From Pseudorhodoferax aquiterrae (lineage in GTDB: Bacteria > Pseudomonadota > Gammaproteobacteria > Burkholderiales > Burkholderiaceae_C): a stretch of DNA of 64,000 bases. Shown one piece after another: positions 18,969-28,344 of the stretch. Location: positions 1-64,000 of the forward strand of contig NZ_BMYK01000002.1 of the NCBI RefSeq assembly GCF_014652235.1, written 5' to 3'. Position 1 is the first letter of the stretch, and every line of letters begins with the position of its first letter. The notes under the pieces were generated by a model. That model saw only the letters and a program-made list of their open reading frames with translations. It ran no database searches and was not told the DNA's origin. The translations under genes and the position numbers were made by a program.

Positions 18969-20210
18969 TCAGGCGGCGTTCTTGCGCGGCAGGGGGGCCG
19001 GATGGCGGGCGAAGTGGTCCATGGTGGCCTGCACGCCGCTGCCGGCCAGCTTCACGCCGGCGAGCTTCAGGCCCATCTCGACGCCGGCCACCATGGCCAC
19101 CAGCGTCAGGTCGTTGCTGTCGCCCAGGTGGCCCATGCGGAACATGCGGCCCTTGAGCTTGCCGAGGCCCGTGCCCAGCGAGAGGTCGAAGCGTTCGTGG
19201 ATCAGCTTGCGCAGCGCGTCGGCGTCCACGCCCTCGGGCGTGATCACGCCGGTCAGCACGGGCGAGTAGACGGCCGGGTCGGCGCACTGGATCGGCAGGC
19301 CCCAGGCGTTGACGCCCGCGCGCACGCCGGCGGCCCAGCGTTGGTGGCGTGCGAACACGTTCTCCAGGCCCTCGCCCAGCACCATGTCCAGCGCTTCCGA
19401 GAGGCCGTACAGCAAATTGGTGCTGGGCGTGTAGGGCCAGTAGCCGGTCTTGTTCATCTCGACGATATCGGCCCAATCGAAGAAGGCGCGCGGCAGCCTG
19501 GCCGCCTTCGACGCCTCCAGCGCGCGCGGCGACAAGGCGTTGAAGCTGATGCCGGGCGGCAGCATGAGGCCCTTCTGCGAGCCGCTGACGGTCACGTCCA
19601 CGCCCCATTCGTCGTGCCGGTAGTCGGCGCTGGCCAGGCCCGAGATGCTGTCGACCATCAGCAGCGCCGGGTGGCCGGCCGCGTCGATGGCCTGGCGCAC
19701 CGATGCGATGTCCGAGGTCACGCCCGTGGAAGTCTCGTTGTGCACCACGCACACGGCCTTGATCTTTTTCTCGGTGTCCTTGCGCAAGCGTGCCTCGATG
19801 AGGTCGGCCTGCACGCCGCGGCGCCAGCTGCCGGCGTTCGGCAGGTGTTCGTCGCGCCCCTCCCAGGCCAGGAACTCGGTGGCGATGCCGAGCTTGGTGG
19901 CCATCTTGTTCCACAGGCTGGCAAAGTGGCCGGTCTCGTACATCAGCACCTGGTCGCCTGGGCTCAGCGTGTTGAGCAGCGCGGCCTCCCACGCACCGGT
20001 GCCCGAGGCGGGGTAGATCACCACGGGGTGCTTCGTCTGAAAGATCTGCTGGACGCCGGAGAGCACCTTGAGGCCCAGCTGGCCGAACTCCGGCCCGCGG
20101 TGGTCGATGGTGGGCAGGCTCATGGCCCGCAGGATGCGGTCGGGCACCGGGCTGGGCCCCGGGATCTGCAGGAAATGGCGGCCGGTGGGATGGATGTCGA
20201 GCTGGAGCAT
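18969..20210 (-). CDS. Serine-glyoxylate aminotransferase-like class V aminotransferase
   Basis: A 413-residue fold-type I PLP enzyme. The N-terminal motif HFLQIPGPSPVPDRIL, the HRGPEF segment and the Schiff-base lysine K213 in VSGSQKGLMLPPG mark the SGAT/AGT group. The likely reaction transfers an amino group from serine or alanine to glyoxylate. I start at ATG 20210 (MLQLDIHPTG) after an AGGAC site. The neighbours, a 2-hydroxyacid dehydrogenase and a GntR regulator across the divergent promoter, suggest glyoxylate or hydroxypyruvate handling. Confidence 0.85.
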   Translation of the reverse strand: MLQLDIHPTGRHFLQIPGPSPVPDRILRAMSLPTIDHRGPEFGQLGLKVLSGVQQIFQTKHPVVIYPASGTGAWEAALLNTLSPGDQVLMYETGHFASLWNKMATKLGIATEFLAWEGRDEHLPNAGSWRRGVQADLIEARLRKDTEKKIKAVCVVHNETSTGVTSDIASVRQAIDAAGHPALLMVDSISGLASADYRHDEWGVDVTVSGSQKGLMLPPGISFNALSPRALEASKAARLPRAFFDWADIVEMNKTGYWPYTPSTNLLYGLSEALDMVLGEGLENVFARHQRWAAGVRAGVNAWGLPIQCADPAVYSPVLTGVITPEGVDADALRKLIHERFDLSLGTGLGKLKGRMFRMGHLGDSNDLTLVAMVAGVEMGLKLAGVKLAGSGVQATMDHFARHPAPLPRKNAA

Positions 20211-20235
20211 GGCAGGTCCTTGGTGGTCGGCAAAT

Positions 20236-20315
20236 TTTTGCATTCAAAAAACAATATGAGGGCATGGATAACCCTATCCTCTTTCGCATCTCACGCACAT
20301 TTTTTGAATGCAAAA
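20236..20315. promoter_or_regulatory. Paired GntR operators, 16-base inverted copies
   Basis: TTTTGCATTCAAAAAA (20236-20251) and its exact reverse complement (20300-20315) flank the divergent promoters between the aminotransferase (20210) and gntR (20337) genes. The cores TTGCATTCAA and TTGAATGCAA fit a TTGNATNCAA pattern of the sort used by FCD-type GntR repressors. Centres are 64 bases apart, which would allow looping. A third match lies at 24151. Confidence 0.68.
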
Positions 20316-20336
20316 TCCATCCGTCAGAGGAAACGC

Positions 20337-21032
20337 ATGGCCGACATCATCGAAATCTCCCGCCTCGCGCTGCACGACCAGGTCGCCGCGCGGCTGCGCA
20401 CCATGCTGGTGGAGGGCCGCATCGCGCCCGGCGCCAAGCTCAACGAACGCGAGCTCTGCGAGCAGCTGCGCGTCTCGCGCACGCCGCTGCGCGAGGCCAT
20501 CAAGCTGCTGGCGGCCGAGGGCCTCGTGGACCTGCTGCCCAACCGCGGCGCCGCGGCCGTCAAGCTGACCGAGGCCGACGTGCTCAACACCTTCGAGGTG
20601 CTGGCCATGCTGGAGGGCCAATCCGGCGAACTGGCGGCGCAGCGCATCACCGATGCCGAGCTGGCCGAACTGCGCGCGCTGCACTACGAGATGCTGGCCT
20701 GCCATGCGCGGCGCGACCTGTCGGGCTACTACCGGCTCAACGCGCTGATCCACACCGCCATCAACGCCGCTGCGCGCAACCCGGTGCTGGCCAACACCTA
20801 CCGCGCGATCAACGCGCGCGTGCAGTCGCTGCGCTTTCGCACCAACCAGGACGAGGCCAAGTGGCAGCACGCCGTGCAGGAGCACGAGCAGATGGTCCAG
20901 GCGCTGCAGGCGCGCGACGGCGCGGCGCTGCGCGAGGTGCTCGTGGCCCACGTGCTGCTCAAGCGCGACACCGTGCTCGCCTTGCTGCGTGCCGGCGAGG
21001 TCTACCCGGCCGCCGCCTCCAGAAAAAACTAG
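20337..21032 (+). CDS. GntR family regulator (FCD subfamily)
   Basis: A 231-residue regulator. The winged helix spans residues about 10-75, with the classic RIAPGAKLNERELCEQLRVSRTPLREAIKLL. The C-terminal FCD effector domain has FEVLAMLEGQSGELAA, the H in IHTAINAAA and the late HEQMVQALQARD, which supply metal and ligand residues. ATG 20337 follows AGAGG. It lies 12 bases before the FAD/Fe-S dehydrogenase gene and is probably cotranscribed with it. Effectors of this subfamily are small hydroxy or carboxylic acids. Confidence 0.9.
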   Translation: MADIIEISRLALHDQVAARLRTMLVEGRIAPGAKLNERELCEQLRVSRTPLREAIKLLAAEGLVDLLPNRGAAAVKLTEADVLNTFEVLAMLEGQSGELAAQRITDAELAELRALHYEMLACHARRDLSGYYRLNALIHTAINAAARNPVLANTYRAINARVQSLRFRTNQDEAKWQHAVQEHEQMVQALQARDGAALREVLVAHVLLKRDTVLALLRAGEVYPAAASRKN

Positions 21033-21044
21033 AGACATCCCACC

Positions 21045-24000
21045 ATGCACATCGAACCCGCAAGCGCCCTGCTCCCGGCCGGCACCGTGCTGCCCCCCAA
21101 CGAAACCTGCGAGGCGCTGGCGCGCCGGCTGCGCACGGAGACCGAGGGCGAGGTGCTGTTCGACGCGGGTTCGCGCGGCCGCTACGCGACCGACGCCTCC
21201 ATCTACCAGATCATGCCGGTGGGCGTGCTGGTGCCCAGGACCGAACGCGACGTGGCCCTGGCCATCGACATCGCGCGTGATCTCAAGGTGCCCGTGCTCG
21301 CACGCGGCGGCGGCACCAGCCAGTGCGGCCAGACCACGGGCGCGGCACTGGTCATCGACCACACCAAGCACCTGCGCCGCGTGCTGGACATCGATGTGGA
21401 GGCCCGCACCGCCACCGTGGAGCCCGGTCTGGTGCTGGACCACCTCAACACGCAGCTCAAGCCGCACGGACTGTGGTACCCCGTGGACGTGTCGACCAGC
21501 GCCCAGGCCACATTGGGCGGAATGGCCGGCAACAACTCCTGCGGCTCGCGTTCCATCGCCTACGGCAACATGGTGCACAACGTGCTCGGTGCGCAGGCCT
21601 GGCTGTCCGATGGCGAACTGGTCCGCTTCGGGCCGGTGGCCGGGCTCGGTGGCCGCGGGTCCGCGATCGCCGACCACGTGCGCAGGCTCGCGGCACAGCA
21701 CAGCGCCGAGATCGCCGCGCGCTGGCCCAAGGTCATGCGCCGCGTGGCCGGCTACAACCTGGACATCTTCTACAACCAGAGCGAGAAGCCCTACACCAGC
21801 GACGGCAGCGTCAACCTCGCGCACCTCTTGGTCGGCTCCGAAGGCACGCTGGCCGTCACGCGCAGCCTCACGCTGCAGCTGGCCGAGCTGCCGCGCGCCA
21901 AGGTGCTGGGCATCGTGAACTTCACGAGCTTCCACGCGGCCATGGACGCGGCCCAGCACATCGTGAAGCTCGGCCCCACGGCGGTGGAGCTGGTGGACCG
22001 CACCATGATCGAGCTGGCGCTGTCCAACCCCGCCTTCCGCCCCACGGTGGAGACCGCGCTGATCGGCCGGCCGGCCGCCATCCTGCTCGTGGAATTCGCC
22101 GGGGCCGAGAAGGCGGCGCTGCTGCCGCAGTTGCGCCAGCTGGTGGCGCTGATGGGCGACCTCGGCCTGCCCGGCAGCGTGGTGCAGATGCCCGACGAGG
22201 CCGCGCAGAAAAACCTCTGGGAGGTGCGCAAGGCGGGCCTGAACATCATGATGAGCCTCAAGGGCGACGGCAAACCCGTGAGCTTCATCGAGGATTGCGC
22301 CGTGCCCCTCGAGCACCTGGCCGAGTACACCGATGCACTGACCGAGGTCTTCGCCAAGTACGGCAGCCGCGGCACCTGGTATGCGCACGCCTCGGTCGGC
22401 ACGCTGCATGTGCGGCCCATCCTGGACATGCGCACCGATGGGGGCGCCAAGATGCGCGCGATCGCCGAAGAGGCCAGCGCGCTCGTGCGCAAGTACAAGG
22501 GCGCCTTCAGCGGCGAGCATGGCGACGGCCTGTGCCGTGGAGAGTGGATCGAGTGGCAGTTCGGCCCGGCCATCAACGCCGCGTTCCGCAGCATCAAGCA
22601 GCACCTGGATCCGATCAACCTGCTGAATCCCGGCAAGATCATCGATCCGCCCAGGATGGACGACCCGGCGCTGCTGCGCTTCGCGCCGCCCGCATCACCG
22701 CGGCCCTACAAGCGCATCGAACTGAAGCCCGTGCTCGACTGGTCGGCCTGGAACGTGCAGGCCGACCCGGTCACCGAGCTCACGACGCCGCCCGGCACCG
22801 GCGGCGACAGCACGGGCGGCTTCGCCAAGGCCGTGGAGATGTGCAACAACAACGGCCACTGCCGGAAGTTCGACGCCGGCACCATGTGCCCGAGCTACCG
22901 CGTGACGCGCGACGAGCAGCACCTGACGCGCGGCCGGGCCAACACCTTGCGCCTGGCGCTCTCGGGCCAGTTGGGCCCCGATGCGCTGGCCAGCGAGGAG
23001 CTGCACGCCACCATGGACCTGTGCGTGGGCTGCAAGGGCTGCAAGCGCGACTGTCCGACCGGCGTGGACATGGCCAAGATGAAGATCGAGTTCCTGGCGC
23101 ACTACAAGAAGAAGCACGGCCACACGCTCAAGGACAAGCTGATCGCGCGCCTGCCCGACTATGCGCACCTGGCCAGCAAGATGCCCTGGCTCATGAACCT
23201 GCGCAACCGCGTACCGGGGGCGGCCTGGCTGGGCGAGAAGGCGCTGGGGCTGTCGGCCAGGCGCTCGCTGCCGGCCTGGCGCAGCGACACCTTCTGGCGC
23301 GCGCGCGACGAACGTCTGTTCGCCAGCCGCGCAGCCACGCTCTCCGCGGCCCAGGCCGGCCAGAAGGCGGCCGTGCTGTTCGTCGACACCTTCAATGGCA
23401 ACTTCGAGACCGAGAACGCACTGGCCGCTGCGCGCGTGTTGCGTGCCGCAGGCTACGTGCTGCACACGGTCGAGAAGGCCAGCGGCCACCACTGCTGCGG
23501 CCGCACCTACCTGGCCAGCGGCATGGTGGACGAGGCCCGCGCGAAGGTCTCCGCGCTGATCGAGGCCTTGCTGCCGTTCGCCCAGGCCGGCATCGCCATC
23601 GTGGGCCTGGAGCCGTCCTGCCTGCTCACGCTGCGCGACGAGACTTTGGTCATGGGCCTGGGCGAGAAGGCCGAGCGCGTCGCGCAGCAGGCCCTGCTGT
23701 TCGAGGAGTTCGCCGCGCGCGAGGCCAAGGCCGGCCGCTTCGCCCTCGCCCTGCGGCCCGCCGGCCAGCCCATCCTGCTGCACGGCCACTGCCACCAGAA
23801 GGCCTTCGGCGCCGTCACACCCATCCTGGAGGTGCTCAAGCTGATCCCGGGCGCCCAACCCGAACTCATCGAGAGCAGCTGCTGCGGCATGGCCGGCAGC
23901 TTCGGCTACGAGGCCGCACACTACGCCGTGTCCATGCAGATGGCCGAGGCCAGCCTGCTGCCGGCCGTACGCAAACATCCCGACGCCATCGTCGTGGCCG

Positions 24001-24098
24001 ACGGCACGAGTTGCCGGCACCAGATCGCCGACGGCGCGCAGCGCGAGGCCGTGCACGTGGCCGTGCTGCTGGACCGCCTGCTCGCCGGGCCCGCCTGA
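21045..24098 (+). CDS. FAD-linked 2-hydroxyacid dehydrogenase with Fe-S domains (YdiJ-like)
   Basis: A 1017-residue fusion with the same length and order as E. coli YdiJ: an FAD-binding PCMH domain (residues about 35-290), an FAD-oxidase C-terminal domain, a 4Fe-4S ferredoxin module and a CCG cysteine-rich domain. Cysteines are visible at 600, then 660, 663, 666 and 670 (CVGCKGCKRDC). CCG motifs are at 817-818 and 946-947. It should oxidise a D-2-hydroxyacid such as D-2-hydroxyglutarate, D-lactate or glycolate and feed the respiratory chain. Neighbouring genes favour glycolate or a related acid, by inference only. Confidence 0.87.
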   Translation: MHIEPASALLPAGTVLPPNETCEALARRLRTETEGEVLFDAGSRGRYATDASIYQIMPVGVLVPRTERDVALAIDIARDLKVPVLARGGGTSQCGQTTGAALVIDHTKHLRRVLDIDVEARTATVEPGLVLDHLNTQLKPHGLWYPVDVSTSAQATLGGMAGNNSCGSRSIAYGNMVHNVLGAQAWLSDGELVRFGPVAGLGGRGSAIADHVRRLAAQHSAEIAARWPKVMRRVAGYNLDIFYNQSEKPYTSDGSVNLAHLLVGSEGTLAVTRSLTLQLAELPRAKVLGIVNFTSFHAAMDAAQHIVKLGPTAVELVDRTMIELALSNPAFRPTVETALIGRPAAILLVEFAGAEKAALLPQLRQLVALMGDLGLPGSVVQMPDEAAQKNLWEVRKAGLNIMMSLKGDGKPVSFIEDCAVPLEHLAEYTDALTEVFAKYGSRGTWYAHASVGTLHVRPILDMRTDGGAKMRAIAEEASALVRKYKGAFSGEHGDGLCRGEWIEWQFGPAINAAFRSIKQHLDPINLLNPGKIIDPPRMDDPALLRFAPPASPRPYKRIELKPVLDWSAWNVQADPVTELTTPPGTGGDSTGGFAKAVEMCNNNGHCRKFDAGTMCPSYRVTRDEQHLTRGRANTLRLALSGQLGPDALASEELHATMDLCVGCKGCKRDCPTGVDMAKMKIEFLAHYKKKHGHTLKDKLIARLPDYAHLASKMPWLMNLRNRVPGAAWLGEKALGLSARRSLPAWRSDTFWRARDERLFASRAATLSAAQAGQKAAVLFVDTFNGNFETENALAAARVLRAAGYVLHTVEKASGHHCCGRTYLASGMVDEARAKVSALIEALLPFAQAGIAIVGLEPSCLLTLRDETLVMGLGEKAERVAQQALLFEEFAAREAKAGRFALALRPAGQPILLHGHCHQKAFGAVTPILEVLKLIPGAQPELIESSCCGMAGSFGYEAAHYAVSMQMAEASLLPAVRKHPDAIVVADGTSCRHQIADGAQREAVHVAVLLDRLLAGPA

Positions 24099-24150
24099 GC
24101 CAGGCCGCCCCCCGGGCGGCGCGCAGATTTGTCTCATGCCGCGCCATGCA

Positions 24151-24160
24151 TTGCATGCAA
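24151..24160. promoter_or_regulatory. TTGCATGCAA palindrome, candidate third GntR site
   Basis: A perfect palindrome matching the TTGNATNCAA pattern of the sites at 20238 and 20304. It lies about 180 bases upstream of the ABC receptor gene. It suggests that the ABC/porin genes belong to the same GntR regulon. The AT-rich stretch after it (24161-24230) is the likely promoter region. Confidence 0.5.
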
Positions 24161-24303
24161 ATCTTCTGCATTGGAAGATTGAAAACATTTGCAACAGTTT
24201 GAAAACCGGCGCGGTTTTCTCTGATGATCGCCGCGTCCAGCCGCAGGCTGGTCCACGGCATGCACCCAGCCAGACGAGACACTGGCTTTTTCCACCGGGA
24301 CCC

Positions 24304-24313
24304 GGGTTTACCC
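24304..24313. promoter_or_regulatory. GGGTTTACCC element before the ABC receptor gene
   Basis: The reverse complement of the elements at 163 and 8079. It ends 16 bases before ATG 24330 and directly precedes the AAGGA ribosome binding site (24318-24322). The role is unknown. Confidence 0.4.
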
Positions 24314-24329
24314 AGCAAGGAACACAAGA

Positions 24330-25106
24330 ATGAAGAACATCGTCCGATGGCTGCGCCGCGCGCTGCTGGTGGCAGCCGCCCTGTCCGCCACGCTGGCGGC
24401 GCAGGCCCGCACGCTCGAAGAGGTTCAGAAGGACGGCAAGATCATCATCGCGACCGAGGGGCAGTTCGCACCGTTCAACTTCTTCCAGGGCACCAAGCTC
24501 AGCGGCTTCGAGGTCGAACTGGCCGAGCTGGTGGCCAAGAAGATGGGCCTGGCGGTCGAATGGAAGGCCCTGGGCTTCGACGCGCTGCTGGCCGGCCTGC
24601 GCCAGGACCGCTGGGATCTCGTGATCGCCTCGCACGGCATCACCGAGGAGCGCGCCAAGGCGGTGACCTTCACGCGTCCGCACTACTGCTCGGGCGGCCA
24701 GGTGGTGGCCATGGATGCGGCGATCCGGACCGGTGCCGACCTGGCCGGCAAGGTGGTCGCCGTGCAGACGGGCACCACCTACCTCGAAAGCGTGAAGAAG
24801 CTGCCCGGCATCAAGGAGGTGAAGAACTTCCCGAAGGACACGGACGCGCGCTCCGCGCTGCTGAGCGGCCGCGTCGACGCCTGGGTCAGCGACCGCTTCG
24901 TGGTCAAGCAGTCCTTCGCCAGCGCGCCCAATGCGGGGCTCAAGGTGGGCGACATGGTGTTCATCGAGCAGATCGCCGCGGCGGTGGCCAAGGGCAACAG
25001 CACGCTGGCCGCCGGCTACAACAAGGCGCTGGCCGAAGTCATGGCCGATGGAAGCTACGCCGCCCTGTCGACCAGGTACTTCGGCGAAGACGTGCGCTGC
25101 AAGTAG
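24330..25106 (+). CDS. Amino-acid ABC transporter substrate-binding protein
   Basis: A 258-residue periplasmic receptor of the polar amino acid (SBP_bac_3) family. The signal peptide ends near AAQA (residue 26). Family segments are IIIATEGQFAPFNFF, the DALLAGLRQDRWDLVIASHGITEERAK hinge region and VAVQTGTTYLESV. The ligand is probably an amino acid or related cation. The permease gene follows after 17 bases. No ATPase gene lies in the cluster. Confidence 0.87.
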   Translation: MKNIVRWLRRALLVAAALSATLAAQARTLEEVQKDGKIIIATEGQFAPFNFFQGTKLSGFEVELAELVAKKMGLAVEWKALGFDALLAGLRQDRWDLVIASHGITEERAKAVTFTRPHYCSGGQVVAMDAAIRTGADLAGKVVAVQTGTTYLESVKKLPGIKEVKNFPKDTDARSALLSGRVDAWVSDRFVVKQSFASAPNAGLKVGDMVFIEQIAAAVAKGNSTLAAGYNKALAEVMADGSYAALSTRYFGEDVRCK

Positions 25107-25123
25107 GCCTGGGGAGACACCCC

Positions 25124-25912
25124 TTGAGCTGGACACTGCCTGGCTGGCCCGCCAGCTGGAGCCGGCCTGCGCGCAGCAATGCCACCATGCTGGTGGCCAG
25201 CGCCGCGCTGGTGCTGCTGCTGTGGCTGATGGCGCGCATGCTGGCCTGGGCGCCGGACCCAATCGGCCCCAACGCGCAGGCCTTCGCCGACGGCACCTGG
25301 ACCACCGTGCAGCTGACGCTGGTCGCCGGCGCTGCCGGAGTCATGCTGGGCCTGCTGGCGGCGCTGGCCAAGCTCTCGCCGCTGCCGCCGCTGCGCTGGC
25401 TGGCCGCGCTGTACATCTGGGTGGTGCGCGGCACGCCGCTGCTGGTGCAGGTGCTGTTCGTCTACTTCGCGCTGCCCGCGCTGGTGCCGGCCTTCAAGGT
25501 CAGCGACTTCGCCTCGGCCTGCATCGCGCTGGCGTTCAACGTGGGGGCCTACAACGCCGAGGCGATCCGCGCGGGCCTGCAGGCCGTGCCCAGGGGCCAG
25601 GTGCAGGCGGCGCAGTCGCTGGGGATGTCGGCCTGGAGCAGCTTCGCGGGCGTCGTGTTTCCCCAGGCCATCAAGATCGCGCTGCCCTCGCTGGCCAACA
25701 ACATCGTGTCGCTGCTCAAGGACTCGTCGCTGGCCTACGCGATCGGCGTGGTGGAACTGACCAACGTGGGCAACCGCCTGCAAGCCGTCACGTTCGAGCC
25801 GCTTCCGACCCTGGTCACCACGGCGCTGGTGTACCTGGCCTTGACCACTGTGCTCACACAACTGGCCGGTGCACTGGAGCACCGCTACGACGTGGAAGGG
25901 CGCAGGCCATGA
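25124..25912 (+). CDS. Amino-acid ABC transporter permease
   Basis: A 262-residue inner-membrane permease of the HisMQ type with about five helices. The EAA loop reads AYNAEAIRAGLQAVPRGQVQAAQSLGMS. I prefer TTG 25124, which has a GGGGAGA site 7 bases upstream and stays close to the receptor stop; ATG 25187 would also keep all helices but has no good ribosome binding site. A cognate ATPase is missing next to it, so the transporter must borrow one encoded elsewhere. Confidence 0.83.
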   Translation: MSWTLPGWPASWSRPARSNATMLVASAALVLLLWLMARMLAWAPDPIGPNAQAFADGTWTTVQLTLVAGAAGVMLGLLAALAKLSPLPPLRWLAALYIWVVRGTPLLVQVLFVYFALPALVPAFKVSDFASACIALAFNVGAYNAEAIRAGLQAVPRGQVQAAQSLGMSAWSSFAGVVFPQAIKIALPSLANNIVSLLKDSSLAYAIGVVELTNVGNRLQAVTFEPLPTLVTTALVYLALTTVLTQLAGALEHRYDVEGRRP

Positions 25913-25952
25913 GCCATCTCCCCCGCTTCCTCCCCCAAAAAAAGGCATCGCC

Positions 25953-27389
25953 ATGAAGACAAGCACCAAGACCCTGGCCAGCCTGGCCGCCGCCGCTGCC
26001 GTCTGCCTGCCCGCCGCGGCGCAGTCGGCCAAGGACTTCGAGGAACTGCGCAACGAAGTCATGCGGCTGCGCAACGAGCTCAACGAGATCAAGGCGCAGA
26101 AGGCCGCAGCACCGGCACCTGCCGCCGTGCCGGCCGCATCGGCCAGCGCCGGCGAGGCGCTGAACGAGCGCCTGGGCGCCATCGAGCTGCGGCAGAAGGA
26201 TGCGGTGGTGGCCGGCGACATCCCGGGCAGCTTCCGGCTGCCGGGCTCCGACACCTCGCTGAAGATCTACGGCTATGCCGAGCTCAACGCGATCCACGAC
26301 TTCAAGGGCGACAACTCCGGCAACGACTACGCGAGCTTCCTGCCCTACGTGCCCCTGAACGGCTCGACCGCGCGCAAGAACCAGACCCTGGTCCACGCGC
26401 GCACCTCGCGCCTGGGCATCGAATCGTCCACACCCACCGCCTACGGGCCGCTGGGCATCAAGGTCGAGGGCGACTTCAACAACGACCCGCGCCTGGGCAA
26501 CAGCGCCGCCGGCGAAAGCGTCGAGAGCATCCTGACGCAGATGGCCACCAACTCCTACGGGCTGCGGCTGCGCCATGCCTACGGCAGCTTCGCGGGCTTC
26601 ACGATCGGGCAGACCTGGTCGACCTTCATGGACGTGGACAACGCACCCGAGACGGTGGATTTCAACGGCCCGATCGGGTCGACTTCCATGCGCCAGGGCC
26701 TGATCCGCTACACCTACAGCACGCCGGACACGGGCAACTGGACCGTGGCCCTGGAGAACCCGGACAGCTATGCCTACGACGCGACGGGCGCCGTCGTGAA
26801 GGACGGCCTGTCCACCGCGCCCGACGTGGTGCTGCGCTGGGACAAGGCCTTCGACTGGGGCGCCGCCAGCATCCGCGCCATGACGCAGCAGATCAAGGTC
26901 GTCAACGACAGCGTGCACGCCTCCAAGCGCGGCTACGGCCTGGCGGCCACCACGCTGATCAAGCTGCGTGGCGGACAGGACGCGCTGAGCCTGGGTGCGA
27001 CCTACGGCGAGGGCATCGGCCGCTACTTCAACTATATCGAGGGCGCCTTCCTCGACGAAGCCCGCAACAAGATCCTGACCGAACGCGTGGGCGGCCTGGT
27101 GGTGGGCTACCAGTACAAGGCCAGCGACATCCTGCGTTTCAACTTCGTGGGCGGCTGGCAACGCAACTTCGACAATGCCTACACCGACTTCGCGCTGGCC
27201 AACGGCCTGGGCTCGGGGCGCTACGGCATCAACCGCAGCATGTACCAGCTGCACGCGGGCCTGATCTACAACCCGGTGAAGAACGTGGACCTGGGCCTGG
27301 AGTACATCCTGGGCCAGCGCAAGACGCTGACGGGCGAGAAGGGCGACCTGTCGCGCCTGAACATGCTGGCCCGCTACACCTTCAACTGA
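25953..27389 (+). CDS. DcaP-like trimeric outer-membrane porin
   Basis: A 478-residue protein. A signal peptide (residues 1-23) is followed by a short coiled coil (about 25-50, FEELRNEVMRLRNELNEIK) and an Ala/Pro linker. The beta-barrel starts at LKIYGYAELNAIHDF and closes with a terminal Phe-Asn (RYTFN). The N-terminal coiled coil plus the GYAELN start is characteristic of DcaP, which takes up dicarboxylic and aromatic acids. It is placed after the ABC genes and may supply their substrate across the outer membrane. Confidence 0.82.
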   Translation: MKTSTKTLASLAAAAAVCLPAAAQSAKDFEELRNEVMRLRNELNEIKAQKAAAPAPAAVPAASASAGEALNERLGAIELRQKDAVVAGDIPGSFRLPGSDTSLKIYGYAELNAIHDFKGDNSGNDYASFLPYVPLNGSTARKNQTLVHARTSRLGIESSTPTAYGPLGIKVEGDFNNDPRLGNSAAGESVESILTQMATNSYGLRLRHAYGSFAGFTIGQTWSTFMDVDNAPETVDFNGPIGSTSMRQGLIRYTYSTPDTGNWTVALENPDSYAYDATGAVVKDGLSTAPDVVLRWDKAFDWGAASIRAMTQQIKVVNDSVHASKRGYGLAATTLIKLRGGQDALSLGATYGEGIGRYFNYIEGAFLDEARNKILTERVGGLVVGYQYKASDILRFNFVGGWQRNFDNAYTDFALANGLGSGRYGINRSMYQLHAGLIYNPVKNVDLGLEYILGQRKTLTGEKGDLSRLNMLARYTFN

Positions 27390-27420
27390 CGCATGCGGCG
27401 CGACGCCCCCGGGCAGAACC

Positions 27421-28344
27421 ATGGCGCGCCCGTCGCCTGAGCTGGCGGAGGGCCTGGCACTGGCCGGCTCGCCGCACCGCTGGGGCCTGGCGGCGCTGCT
27501 GCTCGTGACCGTGGTCTGGGGCACGACGTTCCCCGCCATGAAGGCCATGACCGGCGAGCTGCAGGCCGTGGAGATCATCACACTGCGCTTTGCCGTGGCC
27601 TCGGCCGTGCTGTGGCCCTTCTTGCGCGGCATCCGCGGCCCGGAGCTGCGCTGGGGCGGCTGGATGGGCCTCGTGATGTTCGTGGCCACGGCCTTGCAGG
27701 TCAGCGGCCTGGCACTCACGAGCAGCAACCGCAATGCCTTCATCACCGGCCTGAACGTGGTGCTGGTGCCCATCCTGGCCAGCGTGCTGGGACAGCGGCT
27801 GGGCTGGCCCGTGCTGGCCGGCGCCACCCTGTCGGTATTCGGCATGTCGGCCATGTTCTACGAGGCCGCGCCCTGGGGCCTGGGCGATACGCTGACGCTG
27901 GCCAGCGCGTTCTGCTATGCCGTCTATGTGCTGGCCTTGGAGCAATGCGGCAAGGCCATGGCGCGGGCGGGCCAGCACTGCCGGCCGGAGCGGCTGGCGG
28001 CGCTGCAGTCGCTGGCCATGCTGGGCCTGGGCTTTGCCGCAATGTGCGTGCAGCCGGGCACGGCGCTGGCGACGCTGCCAGCGCGCGTCCAGGCGCATGC
28101 CTGGCCCCTGCTCTACCTGGGCCTGGTGGCCAGCGCCGGCATGGTCTGGCTGCAGGCCTGGGGCCAGGCCCGGGTGCGGGCGGTGGAGGCGGCCCTGATG
28201 TACAGCCTGGAGCCGGTGTTCGCCGCGCTTACGGCCGTCTACTACATCCACGAGCTGATGTCCGGCCGCGCGCTGCTGGGTGCCGCCGTCATCGTGCTGG
28301 GAGTGATGGTCTCGCAATGGACCGGCAGGATGCGGAGTGCCTGA
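27421..28344 (+). CDS. EamA/DMT family transporter
   Basis: A 307-residue protein with ten hydrophobic helices in two EamA repeats (WGTTFPAMKAM early in the first; SLEPVFAALTAVYYIHE late in the second). It is an exporter or importer of small metabolites, often amino acids. Its stop overlaps the marC start by TGATG. ATG 27421 was chosen because it lies 31 bases after the porin stop and no earlier in-frame start is plausible. The substrate is unknown. Confidence 0.85.
   Translation: MARPSPELAEGLALAGSPHRWGLAALLLVTVVWGTTFPAMKAMTGELQAVEIITLRFAVASAVLWPFLRGIRGPELRWGGWMGLVMFVATALQVSGLALTSSNRNAFITGLNVVLVPILASVLGQRLGWPVLAGATLSVFGMSAMFYEAAPWGLGDTLTLASAFCYAVYVLALEQCGKAMARAGQHCRPERLAALQSLAMLGLGFAAMCVQPGTALATLPARVQAHAWPLLYLGLVASAGMVWLQAWGQARVRAVEAALMYSLEPVFAALTAVYYIHELMSGRALLGAAVIVLGVMVSQWTGRMRSA

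Noticed and set aside
20274-22604. A 776-residue minus-strand frame opposite gntR and the YdiJ-like gene
   Set aside because: Shadow of the real genes; it would also cover the divergent promoter operators.
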